A model generated the notes under the pieces. The model was not told the origin of the DNA, made no database searches, and saw only the letters and a program-made list of their open reading frames with translations. This document shows positions 52,161 through 60,483 of a stretch of DNA of 64,000 bases, piece by piece (the stretch's first letter is position 1; the number at the start of each line of letters is the position of its first letter). The position numbers and the translations under genes were made by a program. This DNA comes from Aeromicrobium sp. 9AM (GTDB lineage: Bacteria; Actinomycetota; Actinomycetes; Propionibacteriales; Nocardioidaceae): contig NZ_LR733303.1 of the NCBI RefSeq assembly GCF_902506105.1, positions 1,054,001 to 1,118,000 of the forward strand, read 5' to 3'.

Positions 52161-52196
52161 AAAGTTGCAAGGACTCGAGGGGGCTCGTGCTCCTAC
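52161..52196 (+). promoter_or_regulatory. Copy 3 of the ECF-type promoter, before the surface protein
   Basis: AAAGTTGCAAG (52161-52171) and CTCCTAC (52190-52196) are 18 bases apart. The ATG is 68 bases downstream, leaving a leader with CA-rich repeats. Confidence 0.75.
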
Positions 52197-52264
52197 ATCC
52201 GAGCAAGCAACAACCACAGACACCACCACCACAGCAGCACCACCAACCAACAGGAGAACATGAC

Positions 52265-52873
52265 ATGAACACCACGATCCGCAACCTGATCATCGCCGCC
52301 CCGCTGGCCACTGCCGCCTTGACGATGGTCCCCGCCGCAGCCATGGCGACCGAGCCCGGCCCGGTCATCATCGTCCCGCCGCACACCGACCCCCAGCCTG
52401 ACCTCGACATCGCACCGGCGCCGAAGCCGACGAAGCCGAAGGGCCCGGGCGACCTCGCTCCGGCGCCGAAGCCCACCAAGCCCAAGGGCCCGGGCGACTT
52501 CTCCGACGCGCCCAAGCCGAAGGGTCCTCAGGGTCCCGGCGACCTCTCCGACGCGCCGAAGCCCAAGGGCCCCAAGGGTCCCGGCGACATCACCGCCCCG
52601 AAGCCCTGCCCGACGCACGGCGTCGACTGCACCCCGGACAAGGACGAGCCCAAGGGTGACAACGGCACCGAGGGCACCGGAGGCGAGGAGCGCAACTCCG
52701 TCGACCAGGTCGTCGACACCGTCGCACTGCCGAACCGCGTCGACGCGGGCCTGGCCTCCGATCAGCAGGAGGAAGGCGGCCTCGACCTCGCGTGGCTGTT
52801 CGCCGGCGGCCTCGCCGTCACCGCTTCCGGTGTCGCGTTCGCGGCCCGCAGGCGTACGGGCAGCAACGCCTGA
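52265..52873 (+). CDS. Repetitive surface protein with sorting-signal-like C-terminus
   Basis: This 202-residue protein has a signal peptide (cleavage near MAAAMATE-type residues 24-29), then four 15-residue repeats (50-109, core PKGPGD(L/F/I)) rich in Pro, Lys and Gly, a likely disulfide (CPTHGVDC), an acidic/Gly linker, and a C-terminal triad: LPNRVDAG (155-162), a hydrophobic helix (174-194) and RRR. This resembles a cell-wall sorting signal, but with Arg in place of the Thr of LPXTG. It is probably anchored by the neighbouring sortase. AGGAG precedes the ATG; another ATG five bases earlier is out of frame. Confidence 0.8.
   Translation: MNTTIRNLIIAAPLATAALTMVPAAAMATEPGPVIIVPPHTDPQPDLDIAPAPKPTKPKGPGDLAPAPKPTKPKGPGDFSDAPKPKGPQGPGDLSDAPKPKGPKGPGDITAPKPCPTHGVDCTPDKDEPKGDNGTEGTGGEERNSVDQVVDTVALPNRVDAGLASDQQEEGGLDLAWLFAGGLAVTASGVAFAARRRTGSNA
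52412..52591 (+). repeat. Four tandem 45-base coding repeats
   Basis: Units start at 52412, 52457, 52502 and 52547 and encode APAPKPTKPKGPGDL, APAPKPTKPKGPGDF, SDAPKPKGPQGPGDL and SDAPKPKGPKGPGDI. The spacing is exact; the first two and last two units pair up. Confidence 0.9.
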
Positions 52874-52886
52874 CCCGCACCGACAG

Positions 52887-52921
52887 AAGGGCCTCGCACC
52901 GTCCAGGGGTGCGGGGCCCTT
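52887..52921 (+). terminator. Terminator after the surface protein gene
   Basis: AAGGGCC pairs with GGCCCTT, with an inner stem CGCACC/GGTGCG. The total stem is about 13 base pairs with one internal mismatch, followed by CCTT. Confidence 0.75.
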
Positions 52922-52981
52922 CCTTGCGATTCCAGCGGTCGGCGATGACGTGACACGAACTATGTAACATTGGCATTGACA

Positions 52982-52996
52982 CATACCGACGGTATG
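52982..52996. promoter_or_regulatory. Inverted repeat before the diiron oxygenase operon
   Basis: CATACCG and CGGTATG flank a single A. A TTGACA (52976-52981) touches its left arm. It could be a regulator site for the operon. Confidence 0.5.
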
Positions 52997-53037
52997 GCGC
53001 ATGCTGGCGAAAGTTCACCGATCACGAGGAGCCCACG

Positions 53038-54060
53038 ATGTCCCAGACGCTCGACCACCACGAAGCCGAACTGCCCGACATCCCGGTCGACGTGACGCCC
53101 GAGCAGTACGCGGACATCCTCGAGGGGCTGTCCCAGGCCTCGGTGGATCGGCACTTCGACGCGTTCATCGACGTGCCGTGGGACGACCCCGACTTCCAGG
53201 TGCGCCACGACGACCCGCGGTGGGTGCTGCCCACCGACGTCGACCCGCTCGGCGCCCACCCGTGGTACCAGGCGCAGCCGCTGGCCCGGCAGATCGAGAT
53301 CGGCCAGTGGCGCCAGGCCAACGTCCTCAAGGTCGGCCTGCAGTTCGAGAACATCCTGATCCGCGGCATCATGCAGTACGTCTTCACGCTGCCCAACGGC
53401 TCGCCGGAGTACCGCTACCTCACCCACGAGGCGACCGAGGAGTGCCACCACACACAGATGTTCCAGCAGACCGTCAACCGCATCGGGGTCGACGTCGAGG
53501 GCATGCCGTGGCTCATGCGCAAGATCGCCGGGATCCTGCCGTGGGCGGGCTCCGCGGTGCCGTTCGCGTTCTTCATCGGCGTGCTCGCGGGCGAGGAGCC
53601 CATCGACCACACGCAGAAGGGCATCCTGCGCAGCGGCAAGGAGCTTCCGCCGGTGCTGTCGCGGATCATGGAGATCCACGTCGCCGAGGAGGCGCGGCAC
53701 ATCTCGTTCGCGCACCACTACATCCGGCGCAACGCCCCCAAGCTAGGCCGCATCGAGAAGCTCGTCATCTCGCTGCTCTTCCCGGTCATCATGCGGGTGC
53801 TGTGCGACGTGATCATGGTGCCGTCCAAGGCGTTCCGCAAGGAGTTCGGCATCCCGCGCAAGGTCATGAAGGACCTCTACTGGCGGGCGCCGGAGTCGCG
53901 TGAACGCCTGCAGGAGCTGTTCGGCGACGTACGCATGCTGGCCGACCAGTCGGGCCTGCGGGAGAACCGTCTCGCTCGCTGGATGTGGAAGCTGTGCCGG
54001 ATCGACGGTCGCCCCTCGCGCTTCCGCAGCGAGCCGCCCGTCGCCTTCGCCCAGGTCTAG
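53038..54060 (+). CDS. AurF-like diiron oxygenase
   Basis: This 340-residue helical protein fits the AurF/p-aminobenzoate N-oxygenase family of diiron enzymes. Iron ligands lie in THEATEECHHTQMFQ and HVAEEARHISFAHHY, with one more Glu in VGLQFENILIRG. Members oxidise amines or alkanes; the substrate here is unknown. GAGGAG precedes the ATG. The next gene encodes a ferredoxin reductase that can supply its electrons; three bases separate them. Confidence 0.85.
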   Translation: MSQTLDHHEAELPDIPVDVTPEQYADILEGLSQASVDRHFDAFIDVPWDDPDFQVRHDDPRWVLPTDVDPLGAHPWYQAQPLARQIEIGQWRQANVLKVGLQFENILIRGIMQYVFTLPNGSPEYRYLTHEATEECHHTQMFQQTVNRIGVDVEGMPWLMRKIAGILPWAGSAVPFAFFIGVLAGEEPIDHTQKGILRSGKELPPVLSRIMEIHVAEEARHISFAHHYIRRNAPKLGRIEKLVISLLFPVIMRVLCDVIMVPSKAFRKEFGIPRKVMKDLYWRAPESRERLQELFGDVRMLADQSGLRENRLARWMWKLCRIDGRPSRFRSEPPVAFAQV

Positions 54061-54063
54061 GCC

Positions 54064-55788
54064 ATGGCACACGTCGTCACCCAGGCGTGCTGCGGCGACG
54101 CTTCGTGCGTCTTCGCCTGCCCGGTCAACGCGATCCATCCGACGCCCGACGAGGCCGACTTCGGCCTGGCCGAGATGCTCTACATCGATCCCGTCTCGTG
54201 CGTCGACTGCGGTGCCTGCGTCGGGGCCTGCCCGGTCGGAGCGATCGTGCCGGACACCAAGCTGCAGGAGGCGCAGCTGCCGTTCGTCGACGTCAACGCG
54301 CTGTTCCACTGCGCCGGGCGTACGTATCCGCCGCAGGCGCCCGTCATGCCGGTCGCGGCGAAGGATCCCGCCGGGGGAGTCCTGCGGGTCGCGATCGTCG
54401 GCTCCGGACCGGCAGCGCTGTATGCGGCCGACGAGCTGCTGAAGCGGCCGGGGGTCGAGGTCGACATGATCGACCGGCTGCCCACGCCGCACGGCCTCGT
54501 ACGCGCAGGGGTCGCGCCCGATCACCAGGCCACGAAGTCGATCGACGGGTTGTTCCGGCAGATCGAGGACCAGCCCGGTTTCGGCTACTTCCTCAACGTC
54601 GACGTCGGCACGCACCTCACGCACGACGAGCTGCTGGACCACCACCACGCGGTCGTCTACGCGACCGGCGCCGCGCAGGACCGCACCCTCGGCATACCGG
54701 GAGAGCAGCTGCCCGGCAGCGCCACGGCGACCGACTTCGTGGCTTGGTACAACGGTCACCCGGAGCACGCGGGCGACACGTTCGACCTGAGCGGCGAGCG
54801 GGCGGTCATCGTGGGCAACGGCAATGTCGCCCTCGACGTCGCCCGAATCCTGGCGACGCACCCCACCCGCCTCGTGTCCACCGACATCGCTGACCATGCC
54901 CTGCAGGCCCTGCGGGAGAGTGCCGTCCGCGAGATCGTGCTGCTCGGCCGGCGCGGTGCGGCCGAGGCGGCGTTCACGCTGCCGGAGCTCATCGGGCTGC
55001 TCAGCCGCGACGACATCGACGTCGAGGTGGAGGGCGCCGACCTGACCCGGCCCGTCGATGACGTCATGGTCGGCCAGAAGCTGTCGGCGCTCCGCGCAGC
55101 CGCCGCTCGACCACGACGCGAGGGCAACCGGCGCATCGTGTTCCGCTTCGCGACCTCGCCGGTCGAGGTGCTCGGCGGCGAGCAGGTCGCCGGTGTGCGA
55201 GTCCGTCGCAACCAGCTGATCACGGTCGGTGGCGTCGTACGCCCCGTGCCGACCGACGACGCCTCGACGATCGAGACCGGCCTCCTGTTGCGCTCGATCG
55301 GCTACCGGGGAGCCGCCGTCGCAGGCGTCCCGTTCGACGAGGCAGCAGGCGTCATCCCCAACACCGGTGGTCGCGTCGATGCGACGCCGCAGACGTACGC
55401 CGTGGGGTGGATCAAGCGAGGACCCACGGGATTCATCGGCACCAACAAGACCTGCGCCCAGGAGACCGTCGAGCACCTGCTGGCCGACTTCAATGCCGGG
55501 TTGCTCCCGGATCCGGGATCGTCCCGCCGCGCGTTCGCCGCCTTCGTACGGTCACGCGTGCCGGAGCTCGTCGACCTGCACGGCTGGCGGGCGATCGACC
55601 GTGCTGAGCGACTCGACGGAGCCCGGCAGGGACGAACCCGCCGCAAGCTGACCGATGTCGCGGAGCTGTTCGAGGTCGCCGACGGTGCGCACCAGCCGCG
55701 CACGACCTGGCGCGATCTGGCCCGGCGTCACGGCGCGTCTCGTGGATCTGTGCGCCGGATGGGCAAGAGCCGGCCCCGAGTAGACTGA
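54064..55788 (+). CDS. Ferredoxin-fused NADPH-ferredoxin reductase (FprB-like)
   Basis: This 574-residue protein has an N-terminal 7Fe/8Fe-type ferredoxin ([15 protein letters not shown], then [16 protein letters not shown]) and a C-terminal adrenodoxin-reductase-like flavoprotein: FAD motif [21 protein letters not shown] motif [16 protein letters not shown], and [14 protein letters not shown]. The last 80 residues are a basic extension. It passes electrons from NADPH through iron-sulfur clusters to a partner, most likely the diiron oxygenase encoded before it. Confidence 0.9.
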   Translation: MAHVVTQACCGDASCVFACPVNAIHPTPDEADFGLAEMLYIDPVSCVDCGACVGACPVGAIVPDTKLQEAQLPFVDVNALFHCAGRTYPPQAPVMPVAAKDPAGGVLRVAIVGSGPAALYAADELLKRPGVEVDMIDRLPTPHGLVRAGVAPDHQATKSIDGLFRQIEDQPGFGYFLNVDVGTHLTHDELLDHHHAVVYATGAAQDRTLGIPGEQLPGSATATDFVAWYNGHPEHAGDTFDLSGERAVIVGNGNVALDVARILATHPTRLVSTDIADHALQALRESAVREIVLLGRRGAAEAAFTLPELIGLLSRDDIDVEVEGADLTRPVDDVMVGQKLSALRAAAARPRREGNRRIVFRFATSPVEVLGGEQVAGVRVRRNQLITVGGVVRPVPTDDASTIETGLLLRSIGYRGAAVAGVPFDEAAGVIPNTGGRVDATPQTYAVGWIKRGPTGFIGTNKTCAQETVEHLLADFNAGLLPDPGSSRRAFAAFVRSRVPELVDLHGWRAIDRAERLDGARQGRTRRKLTDVAELFEVADGAHQPRTTWRDLARRHGASRGSVRRMGKSRPRVD

Positions 55789-55822
55789 AGGCGATCATCC
55801 GGGCACATCAAAGGACACAGCA

Positions 55823-56719
55823 GTGAGCAACGAGGCAACCACGGTCGGTACGTCGCGGGTCAAGCGCGGCATGGCAGAAATGCTCAAGGGTGGCGTCATC
55901 ATGGACGTCGTCAACGCCGAGCAGGCCAAGATCGCCGAGGACGCCGGCGCAGTCGCCGTCATGGCGCTGGAGCGCGTACCTGCTGACATCCGCTCGCAGG
56001 GTGGCGTGGCCCGTATGTCCGACCCCGACCTGATCGACGGCATCATCGAGGCCGTCTCGATCCCGGTGATGGCCAAGGCCCGCATCGGTCACTTCGTCGA
56101 GGCGCAGGTGCTGCAGTCGCTCGGTGTGGACTACATCGACGAGTCCGAGGTGCTGACCCCGGCCGACTACGCCAACCACATCGACAAGTGGCAGTTCACC
56201 GTGCCGTTCGTGTGTGGTGCGACCAACCTGGGTGAGGCGCTGCGGCGGCTGACCGAAGGTGCGGCGATGATCCGCTCCAAGGGCGAGGCCGGCACCGGTG
56301 ACGTGTCCAACGCGACGACCCACATGCGCCAGATCCGCGCGCAGATCCGCCGCCTCGGCTCGCTGTCCGAGGACGAGCTGTTCGTCGCGGCCAAGGAGCT
56401 GCAGGCGCCCTACGACCTGGTCAAGGAAGTCGCCGAGAACGGCAAGCTCCCGGTCGTGCTGTTCACCGCCGGTGGCATCGCCACCCCGGCCGATGCGGCG
56501 ATGATGATGCAGCTCGGTGCCGAGGGCGTGTTCGTCGGCTCGGGCATCTTCAAGTCCGGCAACCCGGCCCAGCGGGCCGAGGCCATCGTCAAGGCCACGA
56601 CGTTCTTCGACGACCCCGACGTCATCGCCAAGGTCTCGCGCGGTCTCGGCGAGGCCATGGTCGGCATCAACGTCGACGACATCCCCGAGCCCCACCGGTT
56701 GGCCGAGCGCGGTTGGTAG
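55823..56719 (+). CDS. pdxS: Pyridoxal 5'-phosphate synthase, PdxS subunit
   Basis: This 298-residue lyase builds PLP from ribose 5-phosphate, glyceraldehyde 3-phosphate and ammonia. Family motifs: [56 protein letters not shown] and [22 protein letters not shown] start with AAGGA upstream. Its glutaminase partner pdxT normally follows directly but is absent, so ammonia must come from a pdxT elsewhere or from solution. Confidence 0.95.
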   Translation: MSNEATTVGTSRVKRGMAEMLKGGVIMDVVNAEQAKIAEDAGAVAVMALERVPADIRSQGGVARMSDPDLIDGIIEAVSIPVMAKARIGHFVEAQVLQSLGVDYIDESEVLTPADYANHIDKWQFTVPFVCGATNLGEALRRLTEGAAMIRSKGEAGTGDVSNATTHMRQIRAQIRRLGSLSEDELFVAAKELQAPYDLVKEVAENGKLPVVLFTAGGIATPADAAMMMQLGAEGVFVGSGIFKSGNPAQRAEAIVKATTFFDDPDVIAKVSRGLGEAMVGINVDDIPEPHRLAERGW

Positions 56720-57063
56720 GGCGTGAGCTGCTCGTTCCTCGCAGCTCCTTCGCGACTCGTACCTCGTCGCTGTCCGGCTCCGCCGGAACGCCCTCTCCTC
56801 GCTTCGCTCGTCGCTATGGCTGAGTCCTAGCCTCGGTGCGCTCGGCCCATGGTCGGGTCTAGCCACTGAGCGCAACGCTTGGAACAACGTGTGAGACGGT
56901 CGGGACCTTCTGGTCCCGGCCGTTTTGTTGTCCCGTCGCGTAGGGCTTTTGGGCCATTTTCGGCGTTTCGGCCACTTTTTCCTCTTCCAGGGCGCAGGCT
57001 CATGGGTGGGAGTTCGACTGCGCGACCGCACACGGCGCGCAGCGATGGAAGAGGGAGCAATTC
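56720..57063. other. Intergenic region between pdxS and the SipW operon
   Basis: About 344 bases without a gene. It holds the pdxS terminator at 56897-56926 and, beyond it, a T-rich stretch that should contain the promoter of the next operon. A GAGGGAG ribosome site stands before the ATG at 57064. I find no clear -35/-10 pair. Confidence 0.5.
56897..56926 (+). terminator. Rho-independent terminator of pdxS
   Basis: An 11-base-pair stem (CGGTCGGGACC with GGTCCCGGCCG, one G-T pair) and TTCT loop are followed by TTTT. Confidence 0.9.
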
Positions 57064-57597
57064 ATGAAGAGGTCTACCAAGGGCGCCCTGGCGGCGTCTG
57101 CAGCAGGGATCCTGCTGCTCGGCGGAGCCGGGTCGTTGGCGTTCTGGAACGCCACTGTCACCGTCCCCGGAGGCGCCATCGCCGCCGGAGAGCTGAAGCT
57201 GTCGACGCCGGACTGTGGTGCAGGCTGGCTGCTGGACGACGGCGAGGATGTGCCCAACGATCCGTACGAACCGGGCGACAAGGTGGTCCCGGGCGACGTG
57301 ATCACCAAGGTCTGCACGTTCGACATCACGGCCGTCGGCGACCACCTGCGGGCAACGCTCGGCGCGTCACCCGCAGGGTTCGCCGCCGCGAATGCGCTGA
57401 CTGCGGATCTCGACATCGACGCGACCTACCAGATCGACGGCGTCGACATCCCGGCCGAGATCACCGAGGCCAACGGCGGCGACACCGTGACCGCGACGAT
57501 CGCCGTGACGTTCGACGGGGCATCGCTCAACGCCACGCAGACCCTGTCGGCAACGCTCAACGCGGTCACGATCACCGCTCAGCAGGTCCACAGCTGA
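57064..57597 (+). CDS. Alternate-signal (SipW-cleaved) exported protein, operon 1
   Basis: This 177-residue protein has the alternate signal peptide of SipW substrates: KGALAASAAGILLLGGAGSLAFWNA, in which the Phe-Trp lies just after the hydrophobic core. It matches the RER_14450-type exported family I know in actinobacteria. The mature part has two cysteines (TPDCGAGW, TKVCTFDI) and beta-rich segments, like a fibre or pilin subunit. It heads operon 1. The paralogue at 61421 shares the signal almost exactly. GAGGGAG precedes the ATG. Confidence 0.88.
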   Translation: MKRSTKGALAASAAGILLLGGAGSLAFWNATVTVPGGAIAAGELKLSTPDCGAGWLLDDGEDVPNDPYEPGDKVVPGDVITKVCTFDITAVGDHLRATLGASPAGFAAANALTADLDIDATYQIDGVDIPAEITEANGGDTVTATIAVTFDGASLNATQTLSATLNAVTITAQQVHS

Positions 57598-57603
57598 TCT
57601 GAT

Positions 57604-57632
57604 CCGGTCCGCCGCCAGGGGGCGGACCGGTT
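57604..57632 (+). terminator. Intercistronic hairpin after the first exported-protein gene
   Basis: CCGGTCCGCC pairs with GGCGGACCGG around a seven-base loop, then TT. A hairpin of the same size but different sequence lies at the same place in operon 2 (61973-61998). Confidence 0.7.
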
Positions 57633-57644
57633 CGGGGACCCACG

Positions 57645-58208
57645 ATGTCGACACATCGCACCGCACGACGTACCCGGGGATGGCTGGTGCAGGCCATCTC
57701 CTGGTTCGTCATGTCCGCAGTCCTGTTGGTGCTGGTCGTCTCCGTGCTGGTCCCGCGGCTGGCGGGCGCCACGCCCTACACGATCCTCACCAGCTCGATG
57801 GAGCCCGGCATGCCGCCGGGAACGGTGGTCGTGGTCAAGCCGGTCGACGCATCCGACATCGCCGTCGGCGCCGTCATCACGTACCAGCTCGAGTCCGGCG
57901 AGCGGGCCGTCGTGACCCACCGGGTCGTGGGGATCGGCTTCGACGGCGAGGGCGAGCGCGTGTTCCGCACGCAGGGGGACGCCAACAGCGCGCCCGATCC
58001 CGAGCCGGTCAAGCCGGTGCAGGTCAAAGGGGAGCGTTGGTACGCGATCCCATACCTCGGCCACGTCTCGAACGCGTTGACGTCCGCCCAACGACAGGCG
58101 GCGGTGACGATCGCCGCCATCGGGTTGTTCGGCTATGCCGCAGCGATGTTCCTCGGTGCCGGCCGGGAACGACGCAGGAAGTCGACACGGATGGGAGCGG
58201 TGTCATGA
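57645..58208 (+). CDS. sipW: SipW-type signal peptidase I, operon 1
   Basis: This 187-residue membrane peptidase has an N-terminal helix, the catalytic Ser51 in ILTSSMEPGMPPG and His92 in VVTHRVVGIG. Use of His instead of Lys is the mark of the ER/SipW type. A C-terminal helix (VTIAAIGLFGYAAAMFLG) completes it. It should cut the alternate signal peptides of the neighbouring products. The frame is coupled to the next gene by ATGA. Confidence 0.92.
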   Translation: MSTHRTARRTRGWLVQAISWFVMSAVLLVLVVSVLVPRLAGATPYTILTSSMEPGMPPGTVVVVKPVDASDIAVGAVITYQLESGERAVVTHRVVGIGFDGEGERVFRTQGDANSAPDPEPVKPVQVKGERWYAIPYLGHVSNALTSAQRQAAVTIAAIGLFGYAAAMFLGAGRERRRKSTRMGAVS

Positions 58209-58819
58209 CACGGCCCGGTTGGCACGTCGTGGCCCTGACCGTGCTCGTCATCGGCGCCGCGTCGCCGGCAGCCGCGGACACCGAGATCGGGCTGAGTGTC
58301 GATGGTGCGACGTGGGCGCCGACCCTCACGGCGCCGCTGTTCGACCCGGACCTCCGCTGGGTGCCGGGCGACACCCGCAGCGCCACGTTCTACGTACGGA
58401 ACCAGTCCGATGACGTGGCCACCCTGTCGGTCGACGTGCTCGGCACCGCGCTGCACACCTTGCTCGACACGGGCGACCTGAGGATCTCGGCCCGCGGTGA
58501 CGGAATCGACTGGCGTGCGACGTCGCGGCCCGGGACGCATCGGCTGGTGTCCGACGTGGCCGTGCCAGCGGGCGCGAGCACGCCGATCGACGTCACCGTG
58601 GCCCTCGCCCCGGGATCGTCGAACGAGTCGATGCGTCGGCAGCTCGATCTCCGGTTCCGCCTCAGCCTGACGCAGCGCTCGGCCGTCGGCCCGGACGGTG
58701 GCGGACTGCCGGACACCGGCGCCCCGGGAGCGTGGGACCTGGTTCTCGGGATCGCGCTCGTCGCCGGCGGCATCATCGCGACGTCACGTCGCCCAGAGAG
58801 AGAAGACGCTCATGTCTGA
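58205..58819 (+). CDS. LPXTG-anchored surface protein, operon 1
   Basis: This 204-residue protein has an ordinary signal peptide (cleavage near ASPAAAD), a beta-rich domain with the sequence FDPDLRWVPGDTRSATFYVRN, and a canonical sorting signal: LPDTG, a hydrophobic helix and RRPERED. It should be linked to the cell wall by a sortase, not necessarily the class F enzyme upstream. Its start overlaps the sipW stop and its end overlaps the next start by eight bases. Confidence 0.88.
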   Translation: MTRPGWHVVALTVLVIGAASPAAADTEIGLSVDGATWAPTLTAPLFDPDLRWVPGDTRSATFYVRNQSDDVATLSVDVLGTALHTLLDTGDLRISARGDGIDWRATSRPGTHRLVSDVAVPAGASTPIDVTVALAPGSSNESMRRQLDLRFRLSLTQRSAVGPDGGGLPDTGAPGAWDLVLGIALVAGGIIATSRRPEREDAHV

Positions 58820-59417
58820 TCATCGCGCGACCTCTCGTGCGCGCCGTGGCTGGTTCACCTCGGTTCGCGTGCGCGCGCTGCTGAGCCTCGGCATTGCACT
58901 CGGCATCGGCTCCGTCGGCACGTTCGCGTTCTGGACCGACGACGTCGTCATCACCGGGACGACGTTCACGGCCGGCACGATCGACCTTCGCGTCAACGGC
59001 GCAGACTCCCTCCCGACCTACACGACCCTGAACATGAGCAACGCCGTGCCGGGCAACACGATCGCCGGGGTCCTGACGATCAGGAACCAGGGCTCGGCAC
59101 CGCTGAAGTACACCGCCACGACGACGGCGTCGAATGCCGACGGCAAGAACGTACGCGGGTCCTTGACGGTCAAGGTCACCGCGGCGACGAGCGTGACGGG
59201 GACGTTCCCGACAGCGACGTGCGGGGGAGCGGCGATCACGGGCTTCGCCACGTCGTTCACGGGAGCCTCCTTCCTCACGCCCGGCCGTCTCCTGGCGCCG
59301 AGCACGGAGGAGCAGATCTGCGTACAGGTGACGCTCGATGCCGCGGCGCCCACGACCGTCCAGGGCGGATCCACCAGCGTCGGCTTCACGTTCACCGGGA
59401 CCTCGGATCTCTCATGA
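58812..59417 (+). CDS. TasA/CalY-like SipW-dependent protein, operon 1
   Basis: This 201-residue protein has a basic N-terminus, an alternate signal (VRALLSLGIALGIGSVGTFAFWTD) and a beta-sandwich mature domain, with TLNMSNAVPGNTIAGVLTIRNQGSAPLKYTATTT similar to camelysin/TasA folds. Two cysteines (TCGGAA, QICVQV) may pair. TasA-like proteins form fibres. It overlaps the previous gene by eight bases, and the next gene starts inside its stop (ATGA). Confidence 0.85.
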   Translation: MSDHRATSRARRGWFTSVRVRALLSLGIALGIGSVGTFAFWTDDVVITGTTFTAGTIDLRVNGADSLPTYTTLNMSNAVPGNTIAGVLTIRNQGSAPLKYTATTTASNADGKNVRGSLTVKVTAATSVTGTFPTATCGGAAITGFATSFTGASFLTPGRLLAPSTEEQICVQVTLDAAAPTTVQGGSTSVGFTFTGTSDLS

Positions 59418-60442
59418 CGACCCGTACACGGCAGCGGCGAACCACGCGGGACGTGCTGCTGACCCTCGGCGCTGTGCTGGGTGCCGTGTGCATTCTCGCC
59501 ACCGCAGCCTCGGCGGTGCTCGATGTGAAGCCACTGGTCTTCCGTTCCGGGTCGATGTCACCTGCCATCCGCACCGGCGACCTGGCCATCGCCCGCGAGG
59601 TCGACGCCTCACAGCTCGAGCGTGGCGACATCGTCTCGGTGATCAATGCCGGCGGGTCGCGGGTCACGCACCGTTTGGTCGCGTCCACGGAGCGCCACGG
59701 GGCGACGCAGCTCGTCCTCAAGGGTGACGCGAACAAGACGGCTGACGCCGAGGTGTACACCGCGACCCGCGCCCAGAAGGTGCTGTTCGACGTGCCCAAG
59801 GCCGGCTACGTCGTGAACGCCGCAGCGAGCCCCGGTGGCGTCTTCGTCCTCGGCCTGTACGTCGCATGGATGGTCACGTTGATCGTGCGCCGCCCGAGAG
59901 GTGACCGGCCCGACGGGCCCGGGTCGGGCGACGGCCGGCGCCGCCGCGGATCGCGTCGCCTCGGCAGGACGACGAGGTCGCGGTCCACAGTCCGCAGCGC
60001 ACTCCTGGCGACGACTGTCGGCACGCTCGCGATCACTTCACCCGCAGCCGCGGCACCGTGGACTGACTCGGTCGGCGTGGCGGGGACGACCATGACGACG
60101 TACACGGTCCCCAAGCCGGTCATCACGTCGTGCAACGTCACCGGCGGCCTTGGCCAGAAGACCGCGACGATCACGTTCTCGGAGGTGTCGTCGCCGTACG
60201 CGCTCGACTACACCTCGGCACTGGTCGAGACAGGCCAGTCGATCACGGTGGTCGACGACGGCGCGACACGTCATGTGGCGTTCTCGGCATCGCTTCTCAG
60301 CACGGTCCTGAACCAGACGTACAACGTGCGGATCCAGGCCAAGCTCCCAGCGCCCAACGGGGCGTGGGTGTCCGTCAACGCCAACCAGCCGGTCACGGTC
60401 GGCCTGCTCGGGCTGTCGATGACCTGCGGCACTGCGACCTGA
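59414..60442 (+). CDS. SipW-type signal peptidase fused to a secreted passenger
   Basis: This 342-residue protein starts as a signal peptidase: helix 13-33, Ser47 in FRSGSMSPAI, His86 in RVTHRLVAS and a second helix near 141-158. A long basic linker (161-192) then leads to a second hydrophobic segment (195-210), Ala-rich cut site (AAAAPWTDSV) and a 125-residue beta-rich domain with two cysteines. The segment before the passenger looks like a SipW-type signal, so the enzyme may release its own C-terminus. The ATG overlaps the previous stop. Confidence 0.8.
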   Translation: MTTRTRQRRTTRDVLLTLGAVLGAVCILATAASAVLDVKPLVFRSGSMSPAIRTGDLAIAREVDASQLERGDIVSVINAGGSRVTHRLVASTERHGATQLVLKGDANKTADAEVYTATRAQKVLFDVPKAGYVVNAAASPGGVFVLGLYVAWMVTLIVRRPRGDRPDGPGSGDGRRRRGSRRLGRTTRSRSTVRSALLATTVGTLAITSPAAAAPWTDSVGVAGTTMTTYTVPKPVITSCNVTGGLGQKTATITFSEVSSPYALDYTSALVETGQSITVVDDGATRHVAFSASLLSTVLNQTYNVRIQAKLPAPNGAWVSVNANQPVTVGLLGLSMTCGTAT

Positions 60443-60483
60443 CGCTAGGATCTTCGCCGGGTGGGAGACCCGAAGGGACGCCG

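Noticed and set aside
52412..52591. CRISPR-like array
   Set aside because: The four 45-base units have no spacers and encode protein repeats in frame.
53009..53019. GAAAGTTCACC as a fourth sigma-factor promoter
   Set aside because: It lacks the TTGTAAG part and has no CTCC[T/C]AC at the right distance.
53743..55476. 577-codon minus-strand frame
   Set aside because: It is antisense to the diiron oxygenase and FprB-like genes.
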